From assembly GCA_030426395.1 (NCBI GenBank), contig JAUHYE010000031.1, forward strand, positions 1 to 32,276: 32,276 nt of DNA, written 5' to 3'. This document shows, in pieces, positions 8,095 to 17,166 of this stretch (the first letter of the stretch is position 1; each line of letters begins with the position of its first letter). Source of the stretch: Phycisphaerae bacterium (GTDB taxonomy: Bacteria > Planctomycetota > Phycisphaerae > Phycisphaerales > UBA1924). Made by a program: the position numbers and the translations under genes. The notes under the pieces were generated by a model. It was not told the origin of the DNA, did no database searches, and was given only the letters and a program-made list of their open reading frames with translations.

Positions 8095-8550
8095 ATGTCC
8101 CAGCAGAGTCACGGTTCGGATATGCCCCACGGTAGCAACGGCGTGGCGGACGCGGCCGGCGTTCGCATCGCCGAACTCGAGGCCAACGTCGCCGCGCTCG
8201 AGGCGAGGATCGCCCGGGCGATCGAAACCCGATCACTCCGGTTAGTCGATGCCGATGGTGTCGAGCGGGCGGTGGTCGAGGCCGGCCGCGATGGCCCGTC
8301 GCTCATCTTCCACGACGACGCCGGCGCGGTGCGGCTGAAGGTCGCGCTGTCGGCGTCCGGCCCGGGGCTCACCCTGGCCGATGAGGACGGCAAGACCCGT
8401 GCGTGGTTGGGCTTTACGAAGGAGGCTTTGCGCATTGGCTTCGCCGACGAGAACGGCAATAGCAGGGCGTTCTTCGGCGTGATGCGTTCGGGCCAGCCGG
8501 TGGCGAAGTTCTACGACGCTGATGGCAACGTGGTATGGAGCGCGGAGTAG
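8095..8550 (+). CDS. Coiled-coil plus beta-repeat protein, function unknown
   Basis: 151 residues with a strong SD (GGAGG at 8084-8088) before the ATG at 8095. Residues ~24-48 form a heptad-like helix (V-R-I-A-E-L-E-A-N-V-A-A-L-E-A-R-I). The rest, ~50-151, is five imperfect repeats of about 22 residues, each with hydrophobic strand, D-x-x-G-x-x-R/V turn, then hydrophobic strand: L-R-L-V-D-A-D-G-V-E-R; L-I-F-H-D-D-A-G-A-V-R; L-T-L-A-D-E-D-G-K-T-R; I-G-F-A-D-E-N-G-N-S-R; A-K-F-Y-D-A-D-G-N-V-V. A coiled coil followed by regular beta repeats suggests a fibre-like or trimeric stalk. No signal peptide is seen, so a surface role is not supported. It ends 10 bp before the convergent dehydrogenase gene. 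Confidence 0.72.
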   Translation: MSQQSHGSDMPHGSNGVADAAGVRIAELEANVAALEARIARAIETRSLRLVDADGVERAVVEAGRDGPSLIFHDDAGAVRLKVALSASGPGLTLADEDGKTRAWLGFTKEALRIGFADENGNSRAFFGVMRSGQPVAKFYDADGNVVWSAE

Positions 8551-8560
8551 CTCGGCCGAC

Positions 8561-9517
8561 TCAGCGCGGCGCGGGATGCTCGGCCGTGCGACCTTCCAGA
8601 ACCGCCACCACATCGCGCACCACCCAGCTCATGTTCAGCCGCGCCGGCGCGGTGGCGGCCGCGATGTGCGGGGCCAGGTGGGCGTTGGGCAGGCCGAGAA
8701 GCGGGTAGCCCGGGTCGAGGGGCTCGTGGGGGTCGTGCACGTCGAGCAGGGCTCGTGCCCTGGGGTTGGCCTTGAGCCAATCGGCGAGCGCTTGCGGGTC
8801 GATCGCCAGGCCGCGGCTCGTGTTGACGATGATGCAGTCGTCGCGCAGCGTGCCCAGGAAGCCGGCGTTGATTAGGTGGTGGTTGCCGGCGTTCCAGTCG
8901 ACATGGATGGTCAGCACCTGCGAGGTCTTCTTGAGTTCTTCGAGCGAGACCGATTCGCAGCCGTGGCGCTGGTCTTCGGGCACATGCTTGATGTCGTGGA
9001 AGCGGACGGTGCAGCCCAGCGCGGTCAGAACCTTGCCCACGCGGCTGCCGATGCGGCCGAAGCCCAGGACACCGACGGCCAGGTCGCTCAGGTGACAATC
9101 GCCCTGGAGTTCGTTGCGCGCGTCGTGCCAGGCCTGGCCATCGAGCGGGCCGTCGAGGAACACGCGCGGGCGGAGCGCGTCGAGCAGCAGGCACAGCACG
9201 AACTCGACCACCGCCTGGGTGTTGGCGGCCGGTGTGTGGACGACCTCGACGTCGCGGGATCGGCAGGCGGGAATGTCGATGTTCTCGAGCGCCACGCCCG
9301 CTCGCCCCACGACCTTGAGGTTCGGGGCCTTATCAAGCATGTCCTGGTTCACGCGGGTGTAGGTGCGAACCACCAGGGCATCGGCTTGTGACAGCAAGTC
9401 GAGGAACTCGGGGTCTTCATGGGAGCACACCCGAAGGTCGACGCGATCGCGCAACCACGCCTGGGCGGTGGGGTCGAGGGTCTCGGTCTGGATGACCAGC
9501 GGCCGATTCTGGCTCAC
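8561..9517 (-). CDS. D-isomer-specific 2-hydroxyacid dehydrogenase (3-phosphoglycerate dehydrogenase-like)
   Basis: 318 residues, NAD-dependent oxidoreductase of the SerA/GyaR type without an ACT domain. The N-terminal substrate half contains N-L-K-V-V-G-R-A-G-V-A-L-E-N-I-D-I, a form of the family signature. The Rossmann motif is V-G-V-L-G-F-G-R-I-G. The catalytic residues are visible: Arg in N-T-S-R-G, Glu in D-P-H-E-P and His in A-P-H-I-A-A. Its substrate cannot be fixed; phosphoglycerate, glyoxylate or hydroxypyruvate are candidates. At 318 residues it is the compact form of the family. The start is a GTG at 9517 (V-S-Q-N-R-P) with AGGA a few bases upstream. It stands alone, between a convergent gene and the HU gene it diverges from. 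Confidence 0.87.
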   Translation of the reverse strand: MSQNRPLVIQTETLDPTAQAWLRDRVDLRVCSHEDPEFLDLLSQADALVVRTYTRVNQDMLDKAPNLKVVGRAGVALENIDIPACRSRDVEVVHTPAANTQAVVEFVLCLLLDALRPRVFLDGPLDGQAWHDARNELQGDCHLSDLAVGVLGFGRIGSRVGKVLTALGCTVRFHDIKHVPEDQRHGCESVSLEELKKTSQVLTIHVDWNAGNHHLINAGFLGTLRDDCIIVNTSRGLAIDPQALADWLKANPRARALLDVHDPHEPLDPGYPLLGLPNAHLAPHIAAATAPARLNMSWVVRDVVAVLEGRTAEHPAPR

Positions 9518-9631
9518 GGTTACGTCCTGTTTCCTGGGTACCGGTTGCGATGGGGGGCAGTTCTATGCCCGCAGGGCCCTTGTGTGGGAATTGCTGGAAG
9601 CATTCTAAGTTGTGCCGCGAGACCAAAGTTC

Positions 9632-9661
9632 TTGATGCGTTCGGTCGGTTGCGCCGATAAC
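9632..9661 (+). promoter_or_regulatory. Possible sigma-70-type promoter of the HU gene
   Basis: TTGATG at 9632-9637 and GATAAC at 9656-9661 are separated by 18 bp and precede the HU start by about 80 bp. The fit to -35/-10 consensus is moderate; no experimental support. Confidence 0.3.
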
Positions 9662-9741
9662 CGAGGCAATGTGAGCGGATGTTCATGAATGGCGAGGGCC
9701 TGTGCGTTTTCCGGGCAGCGCGAGAGAGCGGAGCCTGCGCA

Positions 9742-10077
9742 GTGAATAAGAGCAATCTGGTCGATAGGGTCGCCTCCAACCTCGGAGCCACACGCAACGA
9801 GGCGGCACAATACCTCGATGCCGTGCTGGAAGGAATCACCCAGGGCCTGATCGAAGACGGGCGCGTGAAGATCACCGGCTTCGGGGGCTTCGTTCGCCGG
9901 CATCGTGCCGAGCGGAACGGCACTAAGCCAACCACGGGCGAGCCCATCCGCATCCCCGCAAGCGAGACCTGCGGCTTCAAGGCGGCCCCGCACCTACGCG
10001 AGCGGCTGACCGAGGCCACGCGTCCGCCGGGCCAGATCGAGCCAAAGCCGGTTAGCCGCCAACAGACCGCTCGCTGA
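9742..10077 (+). CDS. HU/IHF family DNA-binding protein
   Basis: A histone-like protein of 111 residues from the GTG at 9742 (V-N-K-S-N-L-V-D-R-V). The family core is intact: N-terminal helices with N-E-A-A-Q-Y-L-D-A-V-L-E-G-I, then K-I-T-G-F-G-G-F, the G-F-G-x-F hallmark, and the DNA-binding arm with R-R-H-R-A-E-R-N-G...T-G-E-P-I-R-I-P. HU dimers bend and compact DNA. After the core, a short Pro/Arg/Gln-rich tail (P-P-G-Q-I-E-P-K-P) adds extra positive charge. ATG codons at 9679 and 9685 lie in frame upstream, but the added residues do not look like the family. The stop lies 6 bp before the end of the convergent ispF. Confidence 0.88.
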   Translation: MNKSNLVDRVASNLGATRNEAAQYLDAVLEGITQGLIEDGRVKITGFGGFVRRHRAERNGTKPTTGEPIRIPASETCGFKAAPHLRERLTEATRPPGQIEPKPVSRQQTAR

Positions 10078-10083
10078 CTAGGC

Positions 10084-10644
10084 TCAACGCTCCCGAATCA
10101 GCAACACCACGGCATGGGTCTCGATGGCCCTGCCCTCGCCGACCGGGCCGACGTGTTCGCCGGTTTTTCCTTTGAGATTGACGCGGGCCGCAGGGAGGTC
10201 GAGCAGCTTGCCGATGCGTTCGCGGATAGCTGGCTTGTGCGGGCCGAGCTTTGGAGTCTGGAGCAGCACGGTGAGGTCGACGTTGGCAAACCGCCAGCCG
10301 GCGCCTCGCATCAGGCGGACGGCCTCGGCCAGGATGTCCGCCGAATCGCGGTCTGTGTTGGCCGGGTCGTCGTTGGGAAAGAGCTGGCCGATGTCGGGCA
10401 GTGCCGCGGCCCCCAGGATGGCGTCGGTCAGGGCGTGCAGCAGGGCGTCGCCGTCGGAGTGGGCGACCGGACCCTTCGGTGGATCGTTGGGATCGGGTCC
10501 TTCCCAGGAGATGCGGACGCCGCCGACAACCAGGGGCTTGCCCGGGCCGTGGGGGGTGACGGGCTCCAGGCGGTGGAGGTCGTAGCCGTGGCCGATGCGT
10601 AGGGGCGGGTCATCGGATTGAAAGCCGGGTATTGTTTGGGTCAT
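10084..10644 (-). CDS. ispF: 2-C-methyl-D-erythritol 2,4-cyclodiphosphate synthase
   Basis: 186 residues, catalysing the cyclisation step of the non-mevalonate isoprenoid pathway. The zinc site is visible as Asp22 and His24 (G-H-G-Y-D-L-H-R) and His70 in A-H-S-D-G-D-A-L-L-H-A-L-T-D. The family block G-A-A-A-L-P-D-I-G-Q-L-F-P-N-D-D follows, and the C-terminus has N-L-K-G-K-T-G-E-H-V-G and the G-E-G-R-A-I-E motif. A ~15-residue insert (E-G-P-D-P-N-D-P-P-K-G-P) precedes the A-H-S-D-G-D block. ispD is not adjacent, so the usual ispDF pairing is absent. It is divergent from the lipoprotein gene at 10833, with ~190 bp of shared upstream region holding no obvious operator. Confidence 0.94.
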   Translation of the reverse strand: MTQTIPGFQSDDPPLRIGHGYDLHRLEPVTPHGPGKPLVVGGVRISWEGPDPNDPPKGPVAHSDGDALLHALTDAILGAAALPDIGQLFPNDDPANTDRDSADILAEAVRLMRGAGWRFANVDLTVLLQTPKLGPHKPAIRERIGKLLDLPAARVNLKGKTGEHVGPVGEGRAIETHAVVLLIRER

Positions 10645-10832
10645 GGGAGGGCCTTGGTCGATCCTTGTGCGATCACGGGTCCGTTGGTGTCAGGCCGGCG
10701 GGCTGTCCTGACGATAGTGGTGAGATACGGTTAGGGGCCAGTGGGGCCTCTCGAACCCCTCGGAATGCCCGTCGTACCTCGATCGGGTCGCGTGCCCAGA
10801 GATCGTCCCTTGCCATTGCTGCGGAGCCCTCG

Positions 10833-11291
10833 ATGAAGACAAGCCCCCGTCACTCGCGTCCCGCCCTCGTTTCCGCCCTGGCGCTGGCCGGCAGTGCCGC
10901 CATGCTCGGCGGATGCTTCGGCAACTCCACGGGCAGCTACCCCTACGTCAGCCGGACGTATAGCCCCAAGACCCTGGTGCTGGTGGACACACGCACGGGC
11001 GAGGAACTGTGGCGCTACGACCTGGGCGTTGGCAATTCGATGAAGGTCAGCTTCCACTCGGGCGACGAGGACAACGTCGTGATGCCCGACGAGATGCGGT
11101 GGGAGGTCAAGTCGGGCCAGAGCGGCGACGTCATCGCCCAGGATGCGATCCCCTGCCCGCCCGAGGGTGTGCGCCGCATCGACTGGTACGAGCGCAAGAC
11201 GCCCGAGTATCCCCGGCCCGAGGCGCCCGAGGGCGAGCCGAAGCCGCTGCCGGATCCGGTTGAGACGCCGGACGAGGGTGGCGAGGGCTGA
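10833..11291 (+). CDS. Predicted lipoprotein, function unknown
   Basis: 152 residues. The N-terminus is a lipoprotein signal peptide: basic start (K-T-S-P-R-H-S-R), hydrophobic stretch (L-V-S-A-L-A-L-A-G-S-A-A-M) and lipobox L-G-G-C, with the lipidated Cys near residue 28. The mature part has T-L-V-L-V-D-T-R-T-G-E-E-L-W-R-Y-D, like a single beta-propeller/PQQ-type strand pair, then a segment R-W-E-V-K-S-G and a Pro/Glu-rich tail. It is too short to be a propeller. A weak SD (GGAG, 10822-10825) precedes the ATG. An intrinsic terminator follows at 11318-11340. It is expected to sit at a membrane, facing outward; nothing indicates a partner. Confidence 0.78.
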   Translation: MKTSPRHSRPALVSALALAGSAAMLGGCFGNSTGSYPYVSRTYSPKTLVLVDTRTGEELWRYDLGVGNSMKVSFHSGDEDNVVMPDEMRWEVKSGQSGDVIAQDAIPCPPEGVRRIDWYERKTPEYPRPEAPEGEPKPLPDPVETPDEGGEG

Positions 11292-11317
11292 GCTCATTTG
11301 TATCAATGGAACGAGAC

Positions 11318-11338
11318 CCGGGCGCGAGCCCGGTTTTT

Positions 11339-11340
<2 letters not shown>
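11318..11340 (+). terminator. Intrinsic terminator of the lipoprotein gene
   Basis: CCGGGC (11318-11323) pairs perfectly with GCCCGG (11328-11333) around a GCGA tetraloop, directly followed by seven T. The T tract contains the reverse-strand TAA stop of thrS, so the two convergent transcripts end almost on top of each other. Confidence 0.85.
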
Positions 11341-13429
<2,089 letters not shown>

Positions 13430-13483
13430 GATCGGGCTTCCGTGGGCTGGTGTCGGGTGGACGGGGAACAAGCGTAGGGGGGC

Positions 13484-13511
13484 CAAACAAAAACCCGGCC
13501 GTGCGGCCGGG
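13484..13511 (-). terminator. Hairpin with U-tract upstream of thrS
   Basis: Read on the reverse strand, CCCGGCC (13511-13505) pairs with GGCCGGG (13500-13494) across a 4-base loop, followed by TTTTTGTTTG. It may end transcription from the gene at 13724-14410, or act as an attenuator in the thrS leader if the promoter lies further upstream. No T-box features are recognisable. Confidence 0.6.
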
Positions 13512-13639
13512 CTCGGTCAATCGTGTGTGGGCACGCCGAGACTAGCCGCGGGGGCGGGTGTGGGTAGTCGTAGTCGTCGTGGTGATGGAGGTGGGGCGTG
13601 CCATTATCGAAGTATATCGGCTCGGTGGCGGGGGGAAGC

Positions 13640-13715
13640 AAATGAGCAAAGCGATAGATGGGCAAACGAGCAAATCCGGATTTGCCCATCTGCCCATCTA
13701 TCCCTTTGCCAATTT
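13640..13715. repeat. Long imperfect inverted repeat built from short units
   Basis: Two 38-base arms meet at 13677/13678 with about six mismatches. The centre is the perfect palindrome GCAAATCCGGATTTGC. Each arm contains several variants of GCAAA(T/C)GA or GATGGGCAAA, and the other arm has their complements (TTTGCCCATC, TGCCCATC). It lies just outside the stop of the gene ending at 13724, upstream of thrS. No coding potential is claimed. Confidence 0.7.
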
Positions 13716-13723
13716 ATCCAGCC

Positions 13724-14410
13724 TCAGCCGGCCTGGCCCTTGCCCTTGGCGGTCTGGGCGTCCTTGAGCTGCTGGGCGTCCTCGATGGTGATCGACTCGC
13801 CGCCATCGGGATCGGGTGCGGTCGCCTTGGCCGTCGTGGTTGCCGAAGCGCTCGCACCCGCTCCGCCACCGGTCCCCAGATAGAACGGCACCGGAAAACT
13901 CCACGGGCTGAGCACGCCGTTGGTGGTCTGGGCCCTGACGCGGTAGTTCACCAACCGCAGGCCGCTGGGCACGTTCTCGTCGAGGTACAGCTTCTCGCTG
14001 AGCGTGGCCAGCTCGCTCCAGTCGCCGATGGTCCCGCCCTCGCTGACGAGCTGGCGTTGCAGCAGGAACACCGTGCCCGGGCCCTTGTTGGCGTCGAAGG
14101 TCACCAGCACCGAGCCGTCGGTCTGGCTCTGGGTCGCCAGGTTCGTGGGCGTGTCGGCCTCGCTGCGGGGGGTCTTGGGGGCCGGCTCGGGGATCTCGGC
14201 CCGCACGTACACGGTCTCGTCCTTGGTGGCCTTGGCGAAGCCGTCGACCTGGGTGACCAGGCCGCCCAGTGTGCCGCGGAGCGCGTCGACCTTCTGGTCT
14301 TTATCCTGGGTTTTCGCCAGGCTCTGGGCGCGGATCTGGACCGCCGTTGCCCTCGCCGCCTCGACCGCGTCGAGTTCGAGTTGCGCCGCCGCCACTTGTT
14401 CGGGTGTCAT
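13724..14410 (-). CDS. Fibronectin type III-like protein, main part of a gene interrupted by TGA
   Basis: 228 residues from the ATG at 14410. The N-terminal ~65 residues are helical and Ala/Gln-rich (V-A-A-A-Q-L-E-L-D-A-V-E-A-A-R), followed by E-I-P-E-P-A-P-K-T-P and a beta domain resembling fibronectin III (D-G-S-V-L-V-T-F-D, F-L-L-Q-R-Q-L, W-S-E-L-A-T-L, Y-L-D-E-N-V, N-Y-R-V-R-A-Q). It ends in a Gly/Ala/Thr-rich tail. In the same frame, ten codons upstream, lies a TGA at 14441-14443, preceded by a start with an SD (see 14441-14506). So this reading frame probably represents the rest of a longer gene, either dead or expressed by re-initiation or readthrough. It resembles the protein at 1866-2567. 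The function is unknown. Confidence 0.62.
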   Translation of the reverse strand: MTPEQVAAAQLELDAVEAARATAVQIRAQSLAKTQDKDQKVDALRGTLGGLVTQVDGFAKATKDETVYVRAEIPEPAPKTPRSEADTPTNLATQSQTDGSVLVTFDANKGPGTVFLLQRQLVSEGGTIGDWSELATLSEKLYLDENVPSGLRLVNYRVRAQTTNGVLSPWSFPVPFYLGTGGGAGASASATTTAKATAPDPDGGESITIEDAQQLKDAQTAKGKGQAG

Positions 14411-14440
14411 GCCGATGGTCGGGGCGGTGCCCTGCGCGGC

Positions 14441-14506
14441 TCAGATGGGCAGGTGGTACGCGGCCCAGGCGATCATCCCGGCTTCGTCGTTCGGAATCCG
14501 CGGCAT
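14441..14506 (-). pseudogene. N-terminal stub of the fibronectin III-like gene, ended by in-frame TGA
   Basis: The reverse strand from the ATG at 14506 encodes 21 residues, MPRIPNDEAGMIAWAAYHLP plus Ile, then TGA, then continues without a frame change into the 228-residue frame at 14410. An AAAGGG sequence sits about 7 bases before this ATG, whereas the ATG at 14410 has no SD. From recollection of related planctomycete proteins that begin M-P-x-I-P...W...H-L/I...W, the TGA stands where a Trp (TGG) would be expected. A single G-to-A change would explain it. Confidence 0.5.
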
Positions 14507-14689
14507 CGGTATGCCCTTTCGTTGCGGCGACGCGCCCTCGCCCGCCCCCATGTCCGTGCTCGGTCGGCCGCTCGATTCGTTCGAGCAAATGCCGCCGGGC
14601 TCGGAGGGGTCATCGTCGGGTTCGGGGAGCCACTTCAGTGGCGTGCAAGATTTTTTTCGTGGGATTCGGGCGCGGCGGTCTTGATATCC

Positions 14690-15070
14690 GCCCGAACCGG
14701 CCTGGGAGGCCGTGGGGGGCATCGCGTGGCGGGTTACGGGGGGCGGGCTGGTCCCTGGAATGGGGGGCGCTGGCGGGCGGGCCGCGTGGAAGGCTCGGCC
14801 CGCTCCCCGCTCCCCGCTCCCAGCGGGGCACTCCGTGCGGGGTGGGTCGAGGTCTTTAAAGGCTGAGGGGGTCCGGCTCGTGCTCCCTCTCCTCGGGCTT
14901 GTCTGGGCTCGAAGGGGGAGCGGGCTGGGGTGAGGGGTCTTCTCTTCGACGACTCGAGGCGCCACGGCTTGCCCGTGTTCGGCAAGCCGTGCCCGGCATC
15001 CCAGACCGTTGGCGAGAGCGCCGCGGTGAGAGCGGGCACTCCGTGCGGGGTAGGGTCGCGGTCTCTCGAG
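14690..15070. repeat. Mosaic of dispersed-type intergenic repeats
   Basis: No gene is supported in 14507-15265. The left part contains a tandem CGCTCCCC run (about 14799-14822). At 14862-14940 there is an element whose reverse strand reads like the widespread 'CTCACCCCAGCCC...GAGGAGAGGGAGC' intergenic repeat. Near-identical direct copies of GCGGG(G)CACTCCGTGCGGGGT followed by GGGTCG occur at about 14823-14848 and 15032-15057. Both are followed by a GGTCT box. The remainder to 15265 is AT-richer and belongs to the island. Confidence 0.5.
14963..14991. repeat. Perfect 11-bp hairpin (REP-like)
   Basis: CACGGCTTGCC (14963-14973) pairs with GGCAAGCCGTG (14981-14991) around a 7-base loop. It has no T-tract and no adjacent coding gene, so it looks like a repetitive extragenic palindrome rather than a terminator. 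Confidence 0.5.
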
Positions 15071-15265
15071 GATAAAAGCTTGGGTTCCTCCTCTATGCTA
15101 CATCTGACTAAACTCGACAAACCAATGTGCCGGGACAAATGCAGCGCCCTCGGCTACGATTCCACAAAAAGAAATACTCGACGAGTTGCTAATTCCAATT
15201 GAGTTCTAAAATCGGAAGCCAGTGGCCCCGCGGCGTGTTTTAGTTGATTTGGCAGGAAATTAGTT

Positions 15266-15985
15266 TTATTCGACTTCAGTTTCGGGCAGGGTGTTCCGGG
15301 GGGAGAGGGGGCTCGAAAGCCCTAGGTGACTTCTAACCCATGCCCTGACGAAATCAATCAGGTACCTTCCCTGTACAGACATGCCAGTACATCTGATGCG
15401 TCTGATAAGACTGGGGCTGTCACCCACGGCGCCCATGCGATGGCCAAAATACAAGACCCTATTGTCTAGTAGGACCGCTTGAAGCTCGAAGTGGCATATC
15501 ACGATGCTGATATTGATTTCGCCCGCCATCTCATCTCTCAGTGCATGCCATCGTTTTACCCAGGCTTCCTGATGCTGTGTGAATTCGCGCGACTCATCAG
15601 GCCGATGAGTTAATACTATGTGAACATCTAGCTGCCGCTTATTCAAAAACGCGTCACGCAATGCGTAGTAGAAAGTCTCTCCGGTCCGGGCTACAAGTAG
15701 AACTCTTTTGGTGTTGCTGACATCGGCGTTCATAAGTGGGACGGCAGCCTGCCAGTCCAGTTCGATGCTCTCGTCCTTTAGTCTCATGAGCCGACGTGTC
15801 TCTGACAGGAAGAGTTGTCCAAACACAAAAAGAGCACTTAGCAGAAAGAAGAGGGCTGTCTTTGTAGATATACTGAGTAAGCCCAGTGCATCAAGAGGGA
15901 GCGCGAGCATGCCCGCCAAAAGGGTGATTCTGAATACCCAAACCGCTCCATCGCCGCTCAGCCACGATCCAACTCGATCTAGCAT
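15266..15985 (-). CDS. Membrane-anchored protein with cytosolic alpha/beta domain, function unknown
   Basis: 239 residues. Two transmembrane helices lie at ~14-60 (W-V-F-R-I-T-L-L-A-G-M-L-A-L and A-L-F-F-L-L-S-A-L-F-V-F-G). The rest, ~85-220, is soluble: R-V-L-L-V-A-R-T-G-E-T-F-Y-Y-A-L, then V-H-I-V-L-T-H-R-P-D-E, a charged helix, I-N-I-S-I-V-I-C-H-F, and V-L-L-D-N-R-V-L-Y-F-G-H-R. Alternating strands and helices with 'H-F...D-N-R-V-L-Y-F-G' recall phospholipase D-fold regulatory domains that lack the HKD catalytic motif. That is an impression, not a firm match. The gene overlaps the end of the upstream glycosyltransferase-like gene by 7 bases (ATGCTAG), implying coupled translation. The codons are AT-richer than most genes in the window. 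Confidence 0.7.
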   Translation of the reverse strand: MLDRVGSWLSGDGAVWVFRITLLAGMLALPLDALGLLSISTKTALFFLLSALFVFGQLFLSETRRLMRLKDESIELDWQAAVPLMNADVSNTKRVLLVARTGETFYYALRDAFLNKRQLDVHIVLTHRPDESREFTQHQEAWVKRWHALRDEMAGEINISIVICHFELQAVLLDNRVLYFGHRMGAVGDSPSLIRRIRCTGMSVQGRYLIDFVRAWVRSHLGLSSPLSPRNTLPETEVE

Positions 15986-17109
15986 TCCAAACTCCCCTCT
16001 GGCCTAACGCCACGCAACCTATCTGCCAGGTGACTAATGATCTGGACTGCACCGTCGAGCCCAACATGACACTCGATGAAGCGTTGTTGACGCTTGGCGA
16101 TGGCTGACCTTACTGATGAGTCGGAGGCAACATGGGTGTACATGTTTAAGTTATCTAGTGCTCCAAGCGCTGCCCTAAAGTGACCAAATGCTGATACAAT
16201 TGCCCGAAGCCCGACGTCCTCCGGAACACCCCGAAGCAAGTGCTCCAATCCGGCAAGGCGAACCCAGTCAAGGGTAGGTACGATAGTTTTTAAAGTATCG
16301 CTAATCAGAAGCTGGCTGTAGTTTTGTGGCGGAAGAAACATCACCGGGGTTGCGGCAGCGAAGGCCTCGTATGTCGCTGTAAGTCCTGGCGAGGTAACTA
16401 GCAAATCTGATGTGGCAATTGCATTGGTGAACTCATCATGGCCCATCAATGTTGTTTTAATGCCAAGTCGCATCCCAATGTCTTGCACGATATCGAACGC
16501 CGGAGCATTTGCCGCAATGAGAATGTCATAACCGCCAAGCGCGCCTTTGAGAGTTGAAAGACACTCGCTAACAACTAACATGTATTTACGCGCGAATTGA
16601 GGCTGGGCAATCGGATTGTGCATCCCCCCCAGATGCACAAGAATTTGCCGCTTTCGGGGCACGGGCGGGCTTCTAAATACGATCGCACCGATGGGAATTG
16701 GATTGTAGGGTTTAATCCGAGATAGATTCTGTTCCCATCCAGGGAATCGTTGAATGAAGTACATGTCGGCATCGGGACAGGTCTCTCTGGCTGAATTCCA
16801 CATCCAGAACAGGCTGTCAATCAGTGCTACTGGACGTCCGAGTGTCATCGCGTATCGCGCGAGCAAGGGGTTCATAACAGTAATAACTAGGTCCGCGCTG
16901 GCAACGATAGATCGGCAGTCATGGAGTCCAAGGGGCGACGTTGTATCGCAGCGGACAAGGCGGTTTGCACGACTGCGCTGTGCTAGAACTTGAGTTGTGC
17001 CGCTACACAGGAATGTCGTCTCCCAATCCGGCGGGAACCTATCAAGAAGAGTTAGCAACTTTCCAGCAGGGCCGAATCCAAAGGGCACGGCATCGCAGAC
17101 AATCTTCAA
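15979..17109 (-). CDS. GT-B fold glycosyltransferase-like protein
   Basis: 376 residues. The N-terminus, K-I-V-C-D-A-V-P-F-G-F-G-P-A-G-K, has a strand plus Gly-rich loop of a GT-B Rossmann domain. The C-terminal half carries I-L-I-A-A-N-A-P-A-F, T-L-M-G-H-D-E-F, then D-L-L-V-T-S-P-G-L-T-A-T-Y-E-A-F-A-A-A-T-P-V-M-F-L-P, the sugar-nucleotide-binding pattern of MurG/UGT-type enzymes (S-P-G...E-A...P). Proteins with this kind of N-terminus are sometimes annotated as cytosylglucuronate synthase-like, but acceptor and donor are unknown here. It begins with TTG at 17109, supported by a strong SD (GGAGG, 5 bases upstream); no better ATG exists. It is the first gene of the low-GC pair and overlaps the next by 7 bases. 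Confidence 0.75.
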   Translation of the reverse strand: MKIVCDAVPFGFGPAGKLLTLLDRFPPDWETTFLCSGTTQVLAQRSRANRLVRCDTTSPLGLHDCRSIVASADLVITVMNPLLARYAMTLGRPVALIDSLFWMWNSARETCPDADMYFIQRFPGWEQNLSRIKPYNPIPIGAIVFRSPPVPRKRQILVHLGGMHNPIAQPQFARKYMLVVSECLSTLKGALGGYDILIAANAPAFDIVQDIGMRLGIKTTLMGHDEFTNAIATSDLLVTSPGLTATYEAFAAATPVMFLPPQNYSQLLISDTLKTIVPTLDWVRLAGLEHLLRGVPEDVGLRAIVSAFGHFRAALGALDNLNMYTHVASDSSVRSAIAKRQQRFIECHVGLDGAVQIISHLADRLRGVRPEGSLEC

Positions 17110-17166
17110 GCCACCCTCCGTTCCGCAAGTTGATTGAACGGGAGACCATATTCCTAAGACAATGAA

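Noticed and set aside
14441-14443. TGA read as selenocysteine or as Trp by code change
   Set aside because: TGA is the stop of several ordinary genes here (4567, 10077, 11291), and no selenocysteine insertion hairpin was recognised after the codon.
14629-14657. Hairpin GCCAC/GTGGC followed by T7 as a + strand terminator
   Set aside because: Eight bases separate the 5-bp stem from the T run and no rightward gene precedes it.
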